A stretch of 64,000 nt of DNA from NCBI GenBank assembly GCA_035772735.1, contig JASDFA010000001.1, positions 93,769,501 through 93,833,500 of the forward strand, in the 5' to 3' direction. Each line of letters begins with the position of its first letter. Position 1 is the stretch's first letter. The translations under genes were made by a program, and so were the position numbers. A model generated the notes under the pieces. The model was not told the origin of the DNA and did not search any database. It worked only from the letters and a program-made list of their open reading frames with translations. This document shows positions 11,983 to 23,100 of this stretch, piece after piece. The stretch is from Datura wrightii. Taxonomy: Eukaryota; Streptophyta; Magnoliopsida; Solanales; Solanaceae.

Positions 11983-12228
11983 AAATTTTTTTCTTTCATT
12001 TTGCAAAGTGTAAATAGATTTTTCTTTTTCTTTTTCTTGATTGATTACAAAATTTTTCGTTTTAGTTAGCATTTTTTATTTTTAGTTAGGTGAAACCTAT
12101 TAGTCTAACCAATTTTATTTAGTGAGATGATTTTCAGGTCAAACGGAGAAAAATGTGCATGGAATCGTGAAGGAAAAGTCGAGGTATGAAAAACTAATAA
12201 AATGTAGAAGATAGTGAGCTGGGGCGAT

Positions 12229-12430
12229 ATCACGGAGGAGGACCTCCACGTTACCCTCCGTGACACGTTGATGTGTAACCCAGAAATTTTAAAATTTCCA
12301 GTATGCTGTCGCGATGGCTCCGTGTCACGGAGGCAGTGCACCGCGATGCACTCCGTGACACGTTGCCTTGTATATCGCGACGGGTCACACCGGGTTACCG
12401 GGTGACCCGCATGTTTTTCTACCTTTTAAA
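12229..12430 (+). promoter_or_regulatory. Candidate internal promoter of element A ORF3
   Basis: A second copy of the LTR U3 palindrome cluster lies here. The stretch at 12322-12366 (GTGTCACGGAGGCAGTGC ... CTCCGTGACACGTT) is almost the same as 5434-5478 in the LTR. It is followed by a 27-base inverted repeat (GGGTCAC ... GTGACCC, 12382-12408) and a TATA-like TTTTAAA at 12424-12430. Downstream comes a pyrimidine-rich leader. The corresponding region of element G has the same order. The arrangement suggests a promoter for ORF3 derived from or parallel to the LTR promoter; transcription from it is inferred only. Confidence 0.5.
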
Positions 12431-12439
12431 CCCCGAATT

Positions 12440-13264
12440 CTTCCCTTTTCCCCTCATTTTCATTTTCTTCCGCGACCAAACTTCCCAAAACCCCTCTCCA
12501 ACCAAGGTGCCACGGCTTAAGGCAACAATTTACCGAGTTTTCTTCGATTATTCAACTACAAGGTATGTTTTCCGATTCCCTCTCAAGTTTTTGTCGATTT
12601 TCTTTGATTTTAAGCATGGGAGGTGAACTAAATCGCCCTAAGTCAAAATTAAGCATGAATTCAAGTTATTTGTGATTAATAATTGTTTGGAATGTCGTTA
12701 TGATTGTTTGAACTTGTCGATTGCATAAATTATTCGAATTTGATTGCGAAAATCAATTCTAGGGCTTGTTGTTGAATTTGAAGTTAGAAATGTATGGAAA
12801 TCATGAATTGTATGCCGGGTTGTACGTGTTGAATGAGATGAGTCGTTGTACAAAGTGTTAGGATGTGAATAGACGACGAATTCTCGGGTTTGGGGGAAAT
12901 GTTGAAAAATTGTTTGTATTTGGTTGGTTGAATAGGTTAATGTATATAAATTTTTGTTGTTATTTTTGTTTCTTTGTTTTTTATTTGCTAAGTGCGAGGG
13001 TTAAAATGTTTGCGATGGTAGGAATTGTGATTAGCTGTACGAAGTCTGAGTAGTACGCAGAAGTTATACCATCGAGTTTTCTTTTTAAAGGCACTAAGCA
13101 TGATTGTATAGCTGGTTGTTTTTTGTAAATAAAGTTATTCTTGCCATAGGTTATAACTGTAACTAAGGACTAAGTGTGGGGTAATTTAGCGTAACCCGAC
13201 CTTAGCCGAAGTTAATACTTATTTAGCTTAACATTGCAATTGTTGACATGTGTTGACAGGAAAA
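12440..13264 (+). other. Element A ORF3 leader with candidate 5' UTR intron
   Basis: A pyrimidine-rich leader (about 12436-12510) leads to CAACTACAAG|GTATGTTTTC at 12562/12563, a good plant splice donor. A matching acceptor TGTTGACAG|GA ends at 13259, five bases before the ORF3 ATG at 13265, giving a 697-base AT-rich candidate intron. Element G has the same donor (CAACTAAAAG|GTATGTTTTC) and acceptor (ATTGACAG|GT) with a 706-base intron. A purine-tract-like TAAGTGTGGGGT lies inside the intron at 13171-13182. No other gene is seen in this stretch. Confidence 0.5.
13171..13182 (+). other. Internal polypurine-tract-like copy upstream of ORF3
   Basis: TAAGTGTGGGGT, identical to the first 12 bases of the true tract next to the 3' LTR (16386-16397) and to another copy just after ORF3 (14553-14564). 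Element G has all three copies at the corresponding places. Confidence 0.6.
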
Positions 13265-14485
13265 ATGGAAAGCCGGCAAGATAAAGGGAAGGGTGCGTCA
13301 ACTTCAGGCACCGGAAGAAAGCGACTCAGACTGGGCACAACAGTCCCAGCTGCACCAGCAGTTCCACGCAGCCAGCACCGCCAATATGGAACAAGATGGG
13401 TGACGGACGAGGGGAAAAAGTGGTACGCGAAGCATAAAGAGAACAAATATTTCCCCGAGGAGCATATAGCACGGGAGCCACTGGCACAGGAGTTCCCCAG
13501 AATAGTTCAACGGATCGAGGCAGCTGGGCTCGGTTTCATATTTCAGGAGCCCAAAGAATGCAACCTGCACCTGGTCCTGGAGTTCTATCCAAATTGGAAC
13601 CCGTCAATAAGAAGTCACACCATCAAAATCAGAGGGCAGATAGTCACTCTGGAGCCCCACCAGCTAAATGCCATCATAGGAGCACGGGACACAAACGCTC
13701 ACGTTCTCCGCCAGCTGAACATTACCCCACCATATGCTGACATCAGACGCACACTGTGTGGGACCCGATCCACAGCTAGATGGAGCAGGCACAAGGAAAG
13801 GGGCTACCATCAGACTCTGCCATATTCTCAGATGAACAGGGAAGCCCGTATTTGGCTGAAGATAGTCTGCTCGTGCCTAATCCCAAGGGTACACATGACT
13901 GATGTGACCCGGGACAGTGTTTGCCTGGTGTACGCCCTGATGAAAGGGCTGGAGATTAACGTTGGGGCGGTTATCATATTCGCCATGAAGAGAGCCCGAT
14001 TGCACCAGGGCCACAGGTATGGGTTCGGTGGACTACTCACCACCTTTCTCCGGGGCCTCGATGTTGAGGAGGAGGCCCTCGATTATATCCCACAGTTGGA
14101 GCGGCGGGCCTTGGATGTGACCAAAACTAAGGCTCCCGACACCACCCACGGGCCAGTGCTGACACTTGGCGAGCGACACGCTCGTGATGACCAGTATATG
14201 GCGCGGATGTATGGGATGCAGATGCTCCAGCTCAGGATAGGTGGGAGGCCGGCGACGGTTGAGGAGCTATGGCAGCTCGAGCTAGATTACCCGTTTGGCA
14301 AAAATGCCAGGGCTCTATGCCGAGTAGGGCTAGCCTTTGTAGAGCCCACGGATGATGACGTCCCCATGGTTGAGGAGACGCGTCGGGAGGACTCCGATGT
14401 GGAGTCTGATGATGACGATGGAGGCGACTCAGACATGGGAGATGAGGCAGCAACACCTGATGAAGAAGTGGAATACTTTGACTGA
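13265..14485 (+). CDS. Element A ORF3, Athila third-ORF protein, intact
   Basis: An open frame of 406 codons starts at ATG 13265 and ends in TGA at 14483-14485. I chose this ATG because element G has one at the same place and both sit just after a splice-acceptor-like site. The N-terminus is basic, with RKRLRL at residues 18-23 that could act as a nuclear localisation signal. The middle (about residues 60-280) resembles the plant transposon protein domain often annotated downstream of Athila pol (PF20167 type), including the W-x-x-x-V ... LVYALMKGLEINVGAVI pattern. The last 50 residues are strongly acidic. I see no signal peptide or membrane helix, so the label env-like is not supported. It is free of stops although gag-pol here has seven. 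The molecular role is unknown. Confidence 0.8.
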   Translation: MESRQDKGKGASTSGTGRKRLRLGTTVPAAPAVPRSQHRQYGTRWVTDEGKKWYAKHKENKYFPEEHIAREPLAQEFPRIVQRIEAAGLGFIFQEPKECNLHLVLEFYPNWNPSIRSHTIKIRGQIVTLEPHQLNAIIGARDTNAHVLRQLNITPPYADIRRTLCGTRSTARWSRHKERGYHQTLPYSQMNREARIWLKIVCSCLIPRVHMTDVTRDSVCLVYALMKGLEINVGAVIIFAMKRARLHQGHRYGFGGLLTTFLRGLDVEEEALDYIPQLERRALDVTKTKAPDTTHGPVLTLGERHARDDQYMARMYGMQMLQLRIGGRPATVEELWQLELDYPFGKNARALCRVGLAFVEPTDDDVPMVEETRREDSDVESDDDDGGDSDMGDEAATPDEEVEYFD

Positions 14486-16385
14486 TCAGGGAGTTCCATC
14501 ACCCGATTATGTGCTATTTAATTTTTGTGAACACTGGGGACAATGTTTGGATTAAGTGTGGGGTGGGAGTAGTTAGGTGCTAGGCTGGGCTGGTTTGTTT
14601 GTATGTTCTCCTCTGTTATTTTGTATGTTATGTTTCCCTGTGTTTGTGAATTTTCAAACTGTTCTGTATTTGTAAATATTTGTGGAATTGATGTGTGTTG
14701 TTGAATATTGCCAGCTGATTCTGTAAATATTTTTGTAAATATTTTTGTAAATATTTTTGCTTATAGAAATGATCGATATTTTTAAATTTTTTTTTTGAAA
14801 ATATTTTGTTCATATTTAAAATATTTTGTAAATAATTTTTCTATCGAAATGATCGATGGTTTGCAAAATTTTTCAACTTTTTAATTTTGGGTTTCTCGGC
14901 GTTTGTTTTCGGTTCTTTTACCGAGAAGGGTCCCATTGAACCGACGTCGTAGTTAGTGACCGTTCTCTATGATGGATGGATGACGACCGTCTTAAGGGAA
15001 ATGTAGTCGTTAGGAGTTGTTTATTTTAATTTATTTTCAGTTTTTTTCTTTGGTGGATTGCATCCCGGAACCTGTAGTTACTATATGGTTGTGAATTTTT
15101 GGTTGCGTGTTGTGCATGATATTCAAAATGCAAAGGTGATTCGTATGAAAGCATGCAATCTTGTAAATATGTGGAGATACCTAGGCTGTAGAGTTCGATT
15201 CGGTGTGATTGAGGCTTAATGTTTGAATTCATGTAATTAGCTGATTGAAGAGTCTGTGAATACATCTTGAATCGAGCATGTGCATAAAGTGTGAAGTGAG
15301 GTGTTGATATTCCATGCTATTGTGAAGTGTCTAGAACTTGCCTGGTGTGTGTACAAAACGAAATGAAGGAGGTGTATTGTAGGAAAGGATGTAGGCATTT
15401 CTTTGTTTTAACCGAGAGTTTCTATTTTTCTTGTCATACTCCCCCTGTCTGTGATTATATACCCTAGTCAGCCCGTTGAGCCTTTAGCCTATTATTTCTT
15501 TCTTTTATCCAAAAAGTGTAAACCGAGCTTAATTCCTTCTTTTCATTAGCCGTAAAGTCTATACGAAACTCTTAAGCGCTTAAGAAGAGAAAATAATTTT
15601 CCCAAAGTGTCAAAGAGTGAGAATGGTGAAAAGAAAAAGAAAAGCAGAGTGAGGGAAGAAAAGAAAAGGTTGAAGGTGCACTTGCTATAAATAAACGATA
15701 ATGAAGGTGCATGAATAACCTTTGTTATTGTGTCAAGTGTGCTTAATGAAATGGGTCATACTAAGGTAAATCATCAAGAATGGGATGATGAAAAAAAAAA
15801 GAAAAGAGAGAAACAATGTCCATGAGTTGATGGGAATGTGTTGCAAAGGTGCTTAAGGATGCTAGTGGTTATTATTGGCTAATTCAATATATACTAGTTC
15901 CATAGCTTCCATTACAACCCATTAAAGTCCTACGTGATCTTACATTGCATTTCTTTATATTAGTGGAGTAATACACTAAGGGAAAGCCTATGGGTCATGA
16001 CATGATGCATGTGAATTCTTTTGGGAGACAGAGTGAAATTGTTTTTACATGCCCCTACTTGAATGTTTGTGTGTCACATGAGCAAAAAGGGGAAGATTCT
16101 CTTGAGTTGTGAGGGCACATGCTTGATGAAAGATTGATTTTCGTGTCGAATATCTTGATTAGCTGATTTGCATGAGTTTGCCGATATCGAGAGTCGATTC
16201 TTAATGTCTAGGAAGTCTTAATGTATTGAAGGTTATTGCATTGTTAAGACCATGCATGTTTTCTTGAGGATTAGCAATATTGAATGATCGGTATGACCGT
16301 AGCTTAAATTGTCGCACCATAGTAGTGAGGGTGGGATGTAAATTGCATGAATTGTATGTTTGTTGTTTGAGGACGAACAAGGATT
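14486..16385 (+). other. Element A 3' noncoding region between ORF3 and the 3' LTR
   Basis: About 1.9 kb without a gene. It holds TAAGTGTGGGGT at 14553-14564, two copies of GAAATGATCGAT (14766-14777 and 14846-14857), and an inverted repeat TTCTCGG ... CCGAGAA (14893-14899 with 14921-14927). A-rich and purine-rich stretches lie around 15590-15670. The two GATCGAT boxes and the inverted repeat are kept in element G (46404-46415, 46334-46345; 46263-46297). Short ORFs here on either strand (14628-15265, 16201-16413) have no domain and are rejected as genes. Confidence 0.7.
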
Positions 16386-16400
16386 TAAGTGTGGGGTAAG
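16386..16400 (+). other. Element A polypurine tract
   Basis: TAAGTGTGGGGTAAG directly abuts the 3' LTR start (TGATCTTGGG at 16401), the expected position of the plus-strand primer. Element G has the same sequence at 44792-44806 on the minus strand. Confidence 0.8.
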
Positions 16401-17819
16401 TGATCTTGGGCATATTTATATGCCGAAGTGATACCCAAAAGTATCATTTTCGCCTTGTTTATCTAGCGATGTGTATACGTTTTCATGTAATTGGTAATAA
16501 AATGTGAATTTATACTAACCAACATGATTAGCATTGTTTTGTAGGTAAAATGTGATTTCGGGAAGCTAAAATGCATGTTGGATGATATCGGAGTTGGACT
16601 TGGATGCGAGCAAGGAAAAAGGCATAGGTCTGCACGAATTAAAGGGGCTCCGCGATGGAGCCGTGTCACGCTACCATCGCGGAGGCATTCTGCCTGGAGG
16701 GTGAAAATTCACCAATTTCTAGTGGATGTTCGCGTCTGCTCCGTGGCACGTGGCTAGCCTCCACGTTGCATGCCGTGCCACGTTGGTGTTTGATTTCCCG
16801 GACCCCCAATTCCAGTGAGGGTCCGCATTCACGGTGTGTCACGGAGGCAGTGCTCCGCGATGCACTCCGTGACACGTTGCTCATTATTCCGGGAAAAATT
16901 CTCACTAGTATAAATAGAACACTTAAGTGTATTTTTCATAATTCAGACTTGGTGGAGCAAGGACGTGGGTTACAGGCAGTTGAGGGATGAAAAGTTCAGG
17001 GTTTTTTCTCTTTTTCTTTCTTCTCTAATTCAATTGTTTGTATGATTAACACTTGTTTTAGGATGATTAATCCACAAATGAGTGGCTAATTCCCTTCCTT
17101 GCTGAGGTTATGAACACTTGTTATGAATTTTGATTATTGATTATATGGTTTTCATCTTTTTCTTCCATGTTGTTCTATTAATTCTTGTTCTTACTGCATT
17201 GGTGTGTGGCCTACATTAATGTACATTTAAAAAGTCCGATTTCACTCGAGAGAGCATGAAATTGGAAAGTTGTGAATTAATAGGATATTGTGCTTTACTT
17301 GATTTGGGCAAATTGAGTTTTGATGTGCTTTCCTGATAGAAATATACTTGAAAGTCCTATTAGTCAATTTAGGAACTGGAATTGTATTGCTAAAACATGA
17401 ATTGCATTTGATCACAGAAATGTAGACGGATGGTCCATGATTCTTAAGTGAGATTAAATACGAGAGTTTTAATCTCTTGGCAATTGTTCTTGGCTAGCAA
17501 CTGGAAGAAAAGATTAACCAATTTATGATGATAATCAGTTTCATTACATGTTCTTTAACCTCGGCATGCTCTTATTCATAGTCCAAATTCAAAGTAGATA
17601 ATTGTTTGTAGTTTAGTATAAAATTTATAAAACAAATTATTCAATTTTTGGTTATTTAGTTGTCAGCATATTTAGAAGAAAAAATATAGTATACTTGAGC
17701 AAATTGCACTTAACCCAAGTCTCTGAGGGATCGATACTTGGCTTACTAAAGCCACTTTCAACTTGTTCGACCACGTGCACTTGCGTATTGGTTTTATAAC
17801 CCCAACAACGCACTGAACA
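16401..17819 (+). repeat. Element A 3' LTR
   Basis: 1419 bp, TGATCTTGGG to CGCACTGAACA, followed by the ACAGG duplication at 17820-17824. It matches the 5' LTR throughout. U3 palindromes are at about 16650-16875 and TATAAATAG at 16909-16917. Confidence 0.93.
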
Positions 17820-19928
17820 ACAGGGCCCCGGCCTACCCATGCTTTACAACAAAAGAAAAGGGATAAACCTCTAGCTATCTAGCTCCTGATGATTGTAGCT
17901 GATGACCCTATGAGCTGACTGGAATCACGAGGTATCGGCCCCTCGTCTATGAGTACCTGTAGGCAAGTAATGCAGCGCCCCACTAGGTGTTAGTACCACT
18001 GGTACTGAGTATGTAAAACAATAACTGAAAGAAATATCTGAAAACAACAATACAACTGATGGAACTGAAATAGGAAGGAATAGACTAACTGACTAAAAAC
18101 GTAAAGCTATGCCTACTCTCAACTATGCTGGAAGTAGTAGGAGTCATACCTGGAAATGCATCGCTCTATTGTCGATCCACTCGTATCTAGTGTAACATGG
18201 AATAACATAATATAACATAGCATGGCGCACACAAACCTTACCCGGCCCCCATAAGCCGGGAGGTACAATCAACACGCAATATATACCCCTACCTCGATCA
18301 TCCCATCTCCTATAATAACTATAAGCATCCTGCTGATCCCCTGGGTATGCACTTGGGCTCGCTGAGCCCCTGACTATAACTGTACCTGAGTCTGGAGGAC
18401 TCCTGAATCAACACCCCGGGCGTACCCGCTCGACGGGGGTGTATAAAGGCCAACCAAGGCACAATATGGGGAAACTGACATCCCATGTTCGTCACTTGTG
18501 GGACGGCATGCCACTCCGTAGAGCGACGTATCCTCGTCCTCTGGCAGACAAGTCGATACAACTATTAACCCTGGGGCGGTCATGAACGCTAGGTAATCCA
18601 TCCCAAGATAATACAGTGGTCTCAACTAGTAATACTAACTGCGTATACCGCATGCTGAGGCTAGTGATGATAATGTATCTGTACATACTATATGCTGACT
18701 AGTGATAGTGATATGTATGTACTGAATACATGCTGAGACTGATAATGGTATATATGTAATCATGCTGTCATACTGTGCTGAGTCTAATGTTGAACAAGGT
18801 ATAGTTTTTCTACTCGGAATCATGCTGTATAACTGAGTTTCATAGCAACCTGATTTACTATTTCCAACATGCTTCCTAAACCTCATTTTAGGCTACCATT
18901 CTATTTCTGAAATACCTTACAGGAACTTATATTGCTGTACTACGTTTCAACTGAATAGGATAATATCCTAACATACTTTACTAAACCACATACTAGGCAT
19001 GCTGTACAGTTCCTAACACTTTGTTTTAGAATTTATAACATGCTAGCAAGATTCACTCTATACATAACATGATGCTTCTAATATCGTACCAATATTCATA
19101 ATAAACATAACACATGACTTTTGAACATTCTACTGGCCTTTAAACTATTTTACTATACCGAGACTACTAACTTGCCGAGGAAACTAGCTTTACATACCTT
19201 CGCTTCTGATTTCTCGACTAACTGGTGTAGCTCGGTCAGTATTTTCGCTATTTCTCCTAAATGCATTCGTATACATGTCAATTAGCATTAAATACAACAC
19301 TATTATGAAAGACAACATCACTTTCGATGTAGTTATAGCCTAAACTTAGGCCTATCAAAAGACGGTCAAAAACTTGCTATTTTTCAGAAGTCCAGAAGGG
19401 AGAAATATTCACTTCACAGCTAGGAACACATAGACACTAGTTTGGAGCAATTCCACTTACCTTAGCCCGGTAGCACGACGATGCGTCCGCCGTATTTCGC
19501 GAAACTAAATCCATAGGAATGCTCCCTGCTGCTAAATACTTCGGTATCTGTAGTTAATTTAGATTTGGACTACGTTTGGCAGCGTAATCGGATGGAAATT
19601 ATCAAGAAACCTTCGTTCCCTTTTCCTCTCTGGGTTTTCTCTCTGTTTTCGCTGGAAATTATGAAAATTATTTCATTTAAAACCGAAGTGGAGCTTTATA
19701 TACTTGGGCCTGGACAGGCCCAACGTGTCATGGAGCCAATGCAGAGGCTCCACCTCCGTGACACGTTGCCATCGGGAGGGGCTCTGCCCCGGCTCCTTCC
19801 GCAATGGTCGGACAGGCTACTTGTCCGATCCTTTCCCGGGCCTTTTCCTAGCACGTATGGCTTTCAAATATGCTTAACCAACGCGCGAATTGGCCATCTG
19901 GGTGCCGGGAATCTTACGGGGTATAACA

Positions 19929-19955
19929 TCCTCCCCCCTTTAAGAACATTCATCC
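19929..19955 (-). other. Element B polypurine tract
   Basis: On the minus strand the sequence reads TTCTTAAAGGGGGGAGGA directly before the LTR start at 19928. Element F has the closely similar AAGGGGGGAGAA before its 3' LTR. Confidence 0.8.
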
Positions 19956-20196
19956 TCGAATGGAAACTGCTATCTAGAGGACTTCTCAACTTATTTCTAG
20001 GAAACTTTCGGCAGAGTTTCCCCTGTAATATGGACTATCCCGAAAACCTGAAACGCATAAAAGTCCAATATAGGTACTGCACAGGACACTTTAAGATTCA
20101 CTGGATAACTAAACATCAATCCTTCTCATTTGTACATACACAACTATAAAGTACTGCATAACTAATAATACGGACATACCTGTCGCCTAACTAGGC

Positions 20197-23100
20197 CTAG
20201 AATAAGTGAGGATATTTAGCTTTCATATCTTCCTCAGCATCCCACGTCATCTCCTCTCGGTTCCTGTTATGCCACAATACTTTGACAGACGCAATATCTT
20301 TAGTCCTCAATCTGTGAATCTGTCTGTCTAGGATACCTACTGGAACCTCTTCATAGGCCAACGTTTCTTTAACCTGGATATCCTAGACTGGGACTGCTCT
20401 GGACGGGTCTCCTATGCATTTCCTCAGCATAGATACATGAAAGATCGGATGAACGGATTCTAGCTCTGGAGGCAAGTTCAACTCATATGCCACTTGGCCG
20501 ATTCTTCGACGAATCTGATAAGGCCCAAAAAATCTTGGACTGAGCTTACCTTTCTTGCCGAATCTCATCACCCCTTTCATCGGAGACACTTTCAAAAATA
20601 CCCAATCATTCACATCGAATTCCAGGTTTCTGCGCTGCACATCTGCATATGATTTATGGCGGCTCTGTGCAGTCAGTAGGCGTTCTCGGATAAGCTTTAC
20701 CTTTTCCTCTAACTGCAGATCAATGTCTGGCCCAACCAACGCTGATTCTCCTATTTCAAACCAACCAATCGCCGATCTGCATTTTCGCCCGTATAAAGCC
20801 TCAAAAGGCGCCATCTGGATGGCTGAGTGATAGCTGTTATTATAAGCAAATTCAATTAACAGCAAATGCTCATCCCAGCTACCACCGAAATCTAGCACAC
20901 ACGCTCGCAACATATCTTCGAGCATCTAAATAGTGCGGTCAGCCTGTCCATCTGTCTGAGGGTGGAATGCTGTGCTCAGATTAATCTGCGTTCCCAGACC
21001 ACTCTGAAACGACCGCCAAAATCTAGTCGTAAACTGTGCTCCTCTGTATGAAATAATGGATACTGGTACTCCATGCAACCTGACTATTTCTCGAATATAC
21101 AATGCCGCATAATCTTTGGCCGAGAAGGTAGTTCTTACCGGCAGGAAATGAGCTAATTTTGACAATCTGTTAACTATCACCCATATAGAGTCATGTCTGT
21201 GTTTAGTACGGGGTAATCCTGCTACAAAATCCATATTCACTGCTTCCCATTTCCAGAGAGGTACAACTATATCTTGAGTCAAACCGCCTGGTTTCTGATG
21301 TTCTGCTTTCACCTGTTGGCAGTTAGGACACTGGGCTACAAATTCAGCAATTTCTCTTTTCATACCTGGCCACCAGTAGTTTTCTTTGATATCGTGGTAC
21401 ATTTTTGTTGCACCGGGCTGAAGAGAATAATGGGCGTAATGTACCTCGTTCATAATCTGCTGGCAGAGCGCTGAAACATCTAGAATACATAGGCGACCTT
21501 TACATAACAACACTTCTTCCTCAGTTACCTGAAAATCTGGCGCTTTACCCTGTTGGATTCTGTCTTTGAGCTGGATCAGGTCAGGGTCCTCATATTGCCG
21601 TTCTTTCACTTCCACAACTAATGATGACACGACAGTGTTCTAAATTACCGCTCTACCGTCCTCTGTTTCTGCTACACGGACGGCTAGGCTAGCTAACTGA
21701 TGTATCTCCCTGACCAATTCCCACTGCTCGGGCTGCAAATACGTCAAACTCCCCATGGACTTACGACTGAGAGCATCTGCTACAACATTGGCTTTTCCTG
21801 GGTGGTATAGAATATTCACATCATAGTCCTTTAACAGCTCCAACCAGCGACGTTGCCGCAGATTCAACTCCCTCTGAGTGAAGATATACTATAAGCTCTT
21901 GTGATCTGTGAAAATATTAACATGGACGCCATACAGGTAATGCCTCCACATTTTCAAGGCGTGGATCACCGCGGCTAACTCCAAGTCGTGGGTAGGGTGA
22001 TTCTTTTCGTGTTTCCTCAGCTGTCTGGAAGCATATGCAATCACTTTACGATGCTGCATCAACACACAACCTAACCCGACGCCTGATGCGTCGCAATACA
22101 CCGAATAACCTTCTATACCTTTCGGCAATTCTAACACTGGGGCGGAGGTTAATCTGTCTTTCAATTCCTGGAATCTCTACTCGCATGCCTCTGTCCACTG
22201 AAACTTTGCTGCTTTCTGTGTCAGTTTAGTCAGAGGTGCCACAATAGTCGAGAACCCTTCAACAAACCTCCTGTAATATCCTGCCAATCCCAGAAAGCTA
22301 CGGACTTCAGTTGGAGTGGTAGGCCTAGGCCATGATTTAACTGCTTCTATTTTTTTCTTGTCAACCTGTATACCAGCATCCGACAGAATATGCCCTAAAA
22401 AGGCTACTGAATTAATCCAGAATTCACACTTAGAAAATTTAGCATATAACTGGCGGTCCCTGAGGATTTGGAGCACTGTCCGCAAATGAGTTCGGTGATC
22501 TGCTTCAGAGCGAGAATACACCAGAATGTCATCAATGAATACTATTACGAACAGATCTAGGAAAGGTCTGAAAATACTGTTCATCAGGTCCATGAATATT
22601 GCCGGGGCATTCGTTAACCCGAAGGACATGACTAGAAATTCAAAATATCCATATCGGGTCCTGAACGCTGTCTTAGGAATATCTCTTTCACGTACTCGAA
22701 CCTGGTGATATCCGGACCGCAAGTCAATCTTAGAAAAGTATCTGGCTCCCTGCAACTGATCAAATAAGTCATCAATTCTGGGAAGCGGGTACTTGTTCTT
22801 TACTGTAACTTTGTTCAATTGCCGATAATCTATGCACATATGGAGTGAGCCATCTTTCTTTCTCACAAATAGAACTGGCGCACCCCATGGTGAAGTACTC
22901 GGCCTAATAAAACCTTTATCCAACAAGTCTATCAGCTGCTCCTTTAATTCTCTGAGTTCTGCAGGAGCCATACGATAGGGAGGAATTGATATCGGCTGAG
23001 TGCCTGGTAACAAGTCAATAGCAAAATCTATTTCCCTTTCTGGGGGAATACCAGGTAACTCATCTGGAAACACATCAGGGAACTCGTTCACCACCGAAAC

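Larger units (their letters stand above)
4997..17819 (+). mobile_element. Element A: Athila-like Ty3/Gypsy retrotransposon, full length, decayed
   Basis: This is a full-length 12.8 kb element with ACAGG duplications at 4992-4996 and 17820-17824. Its order is 5' LTR, primer site, gag-protease, RT-RNase H-integrase, a hairpin and promoter-like region, ORF3, a long 3' noncoding region, polypurine tract and 3' LTR. The primer site, single-frame gag-pol and third ORF downstream of pol identify the Athila lineage. Gag-pol has seven stops and one frameshift, so A is not autonomous now, but ORF3 is open. The LTRs differ at scattered positions by eye. Element G is a shorter close relative. Confidence 0.93.
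4526..19928 (-). repeat. Element B 3' LTR, split by element A
   Basis: The two parts are 4526-4996 and 17825-19928, together about 2575 bp, against 2562 bp for the 5' LTR at 25188-27749. On the minus strand it starts TGTTATACCCCGTAAG at 19928 and ends GGGTGTGACA at 4526. Element A (4997-17819) with its duplicated ACAGG sits between the parts. The two B LTRs align along their whole length with scattered differences, including the paired ORF-like stretches at 18319-18886 and 26153-26720, which are LTR sequence and not genes. The minus-strand TATA box is at 19693-19703, with the palindrome cluster at about 19710-19795. Confidence 0.92.

Noticed and set aside
18319..18886. Minus-strand ORFs that recur at 26153-26720
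   Set aside because: Both sets are the two LTRs of element B; similarity comes from LTR duplication and not from a conserved gene.
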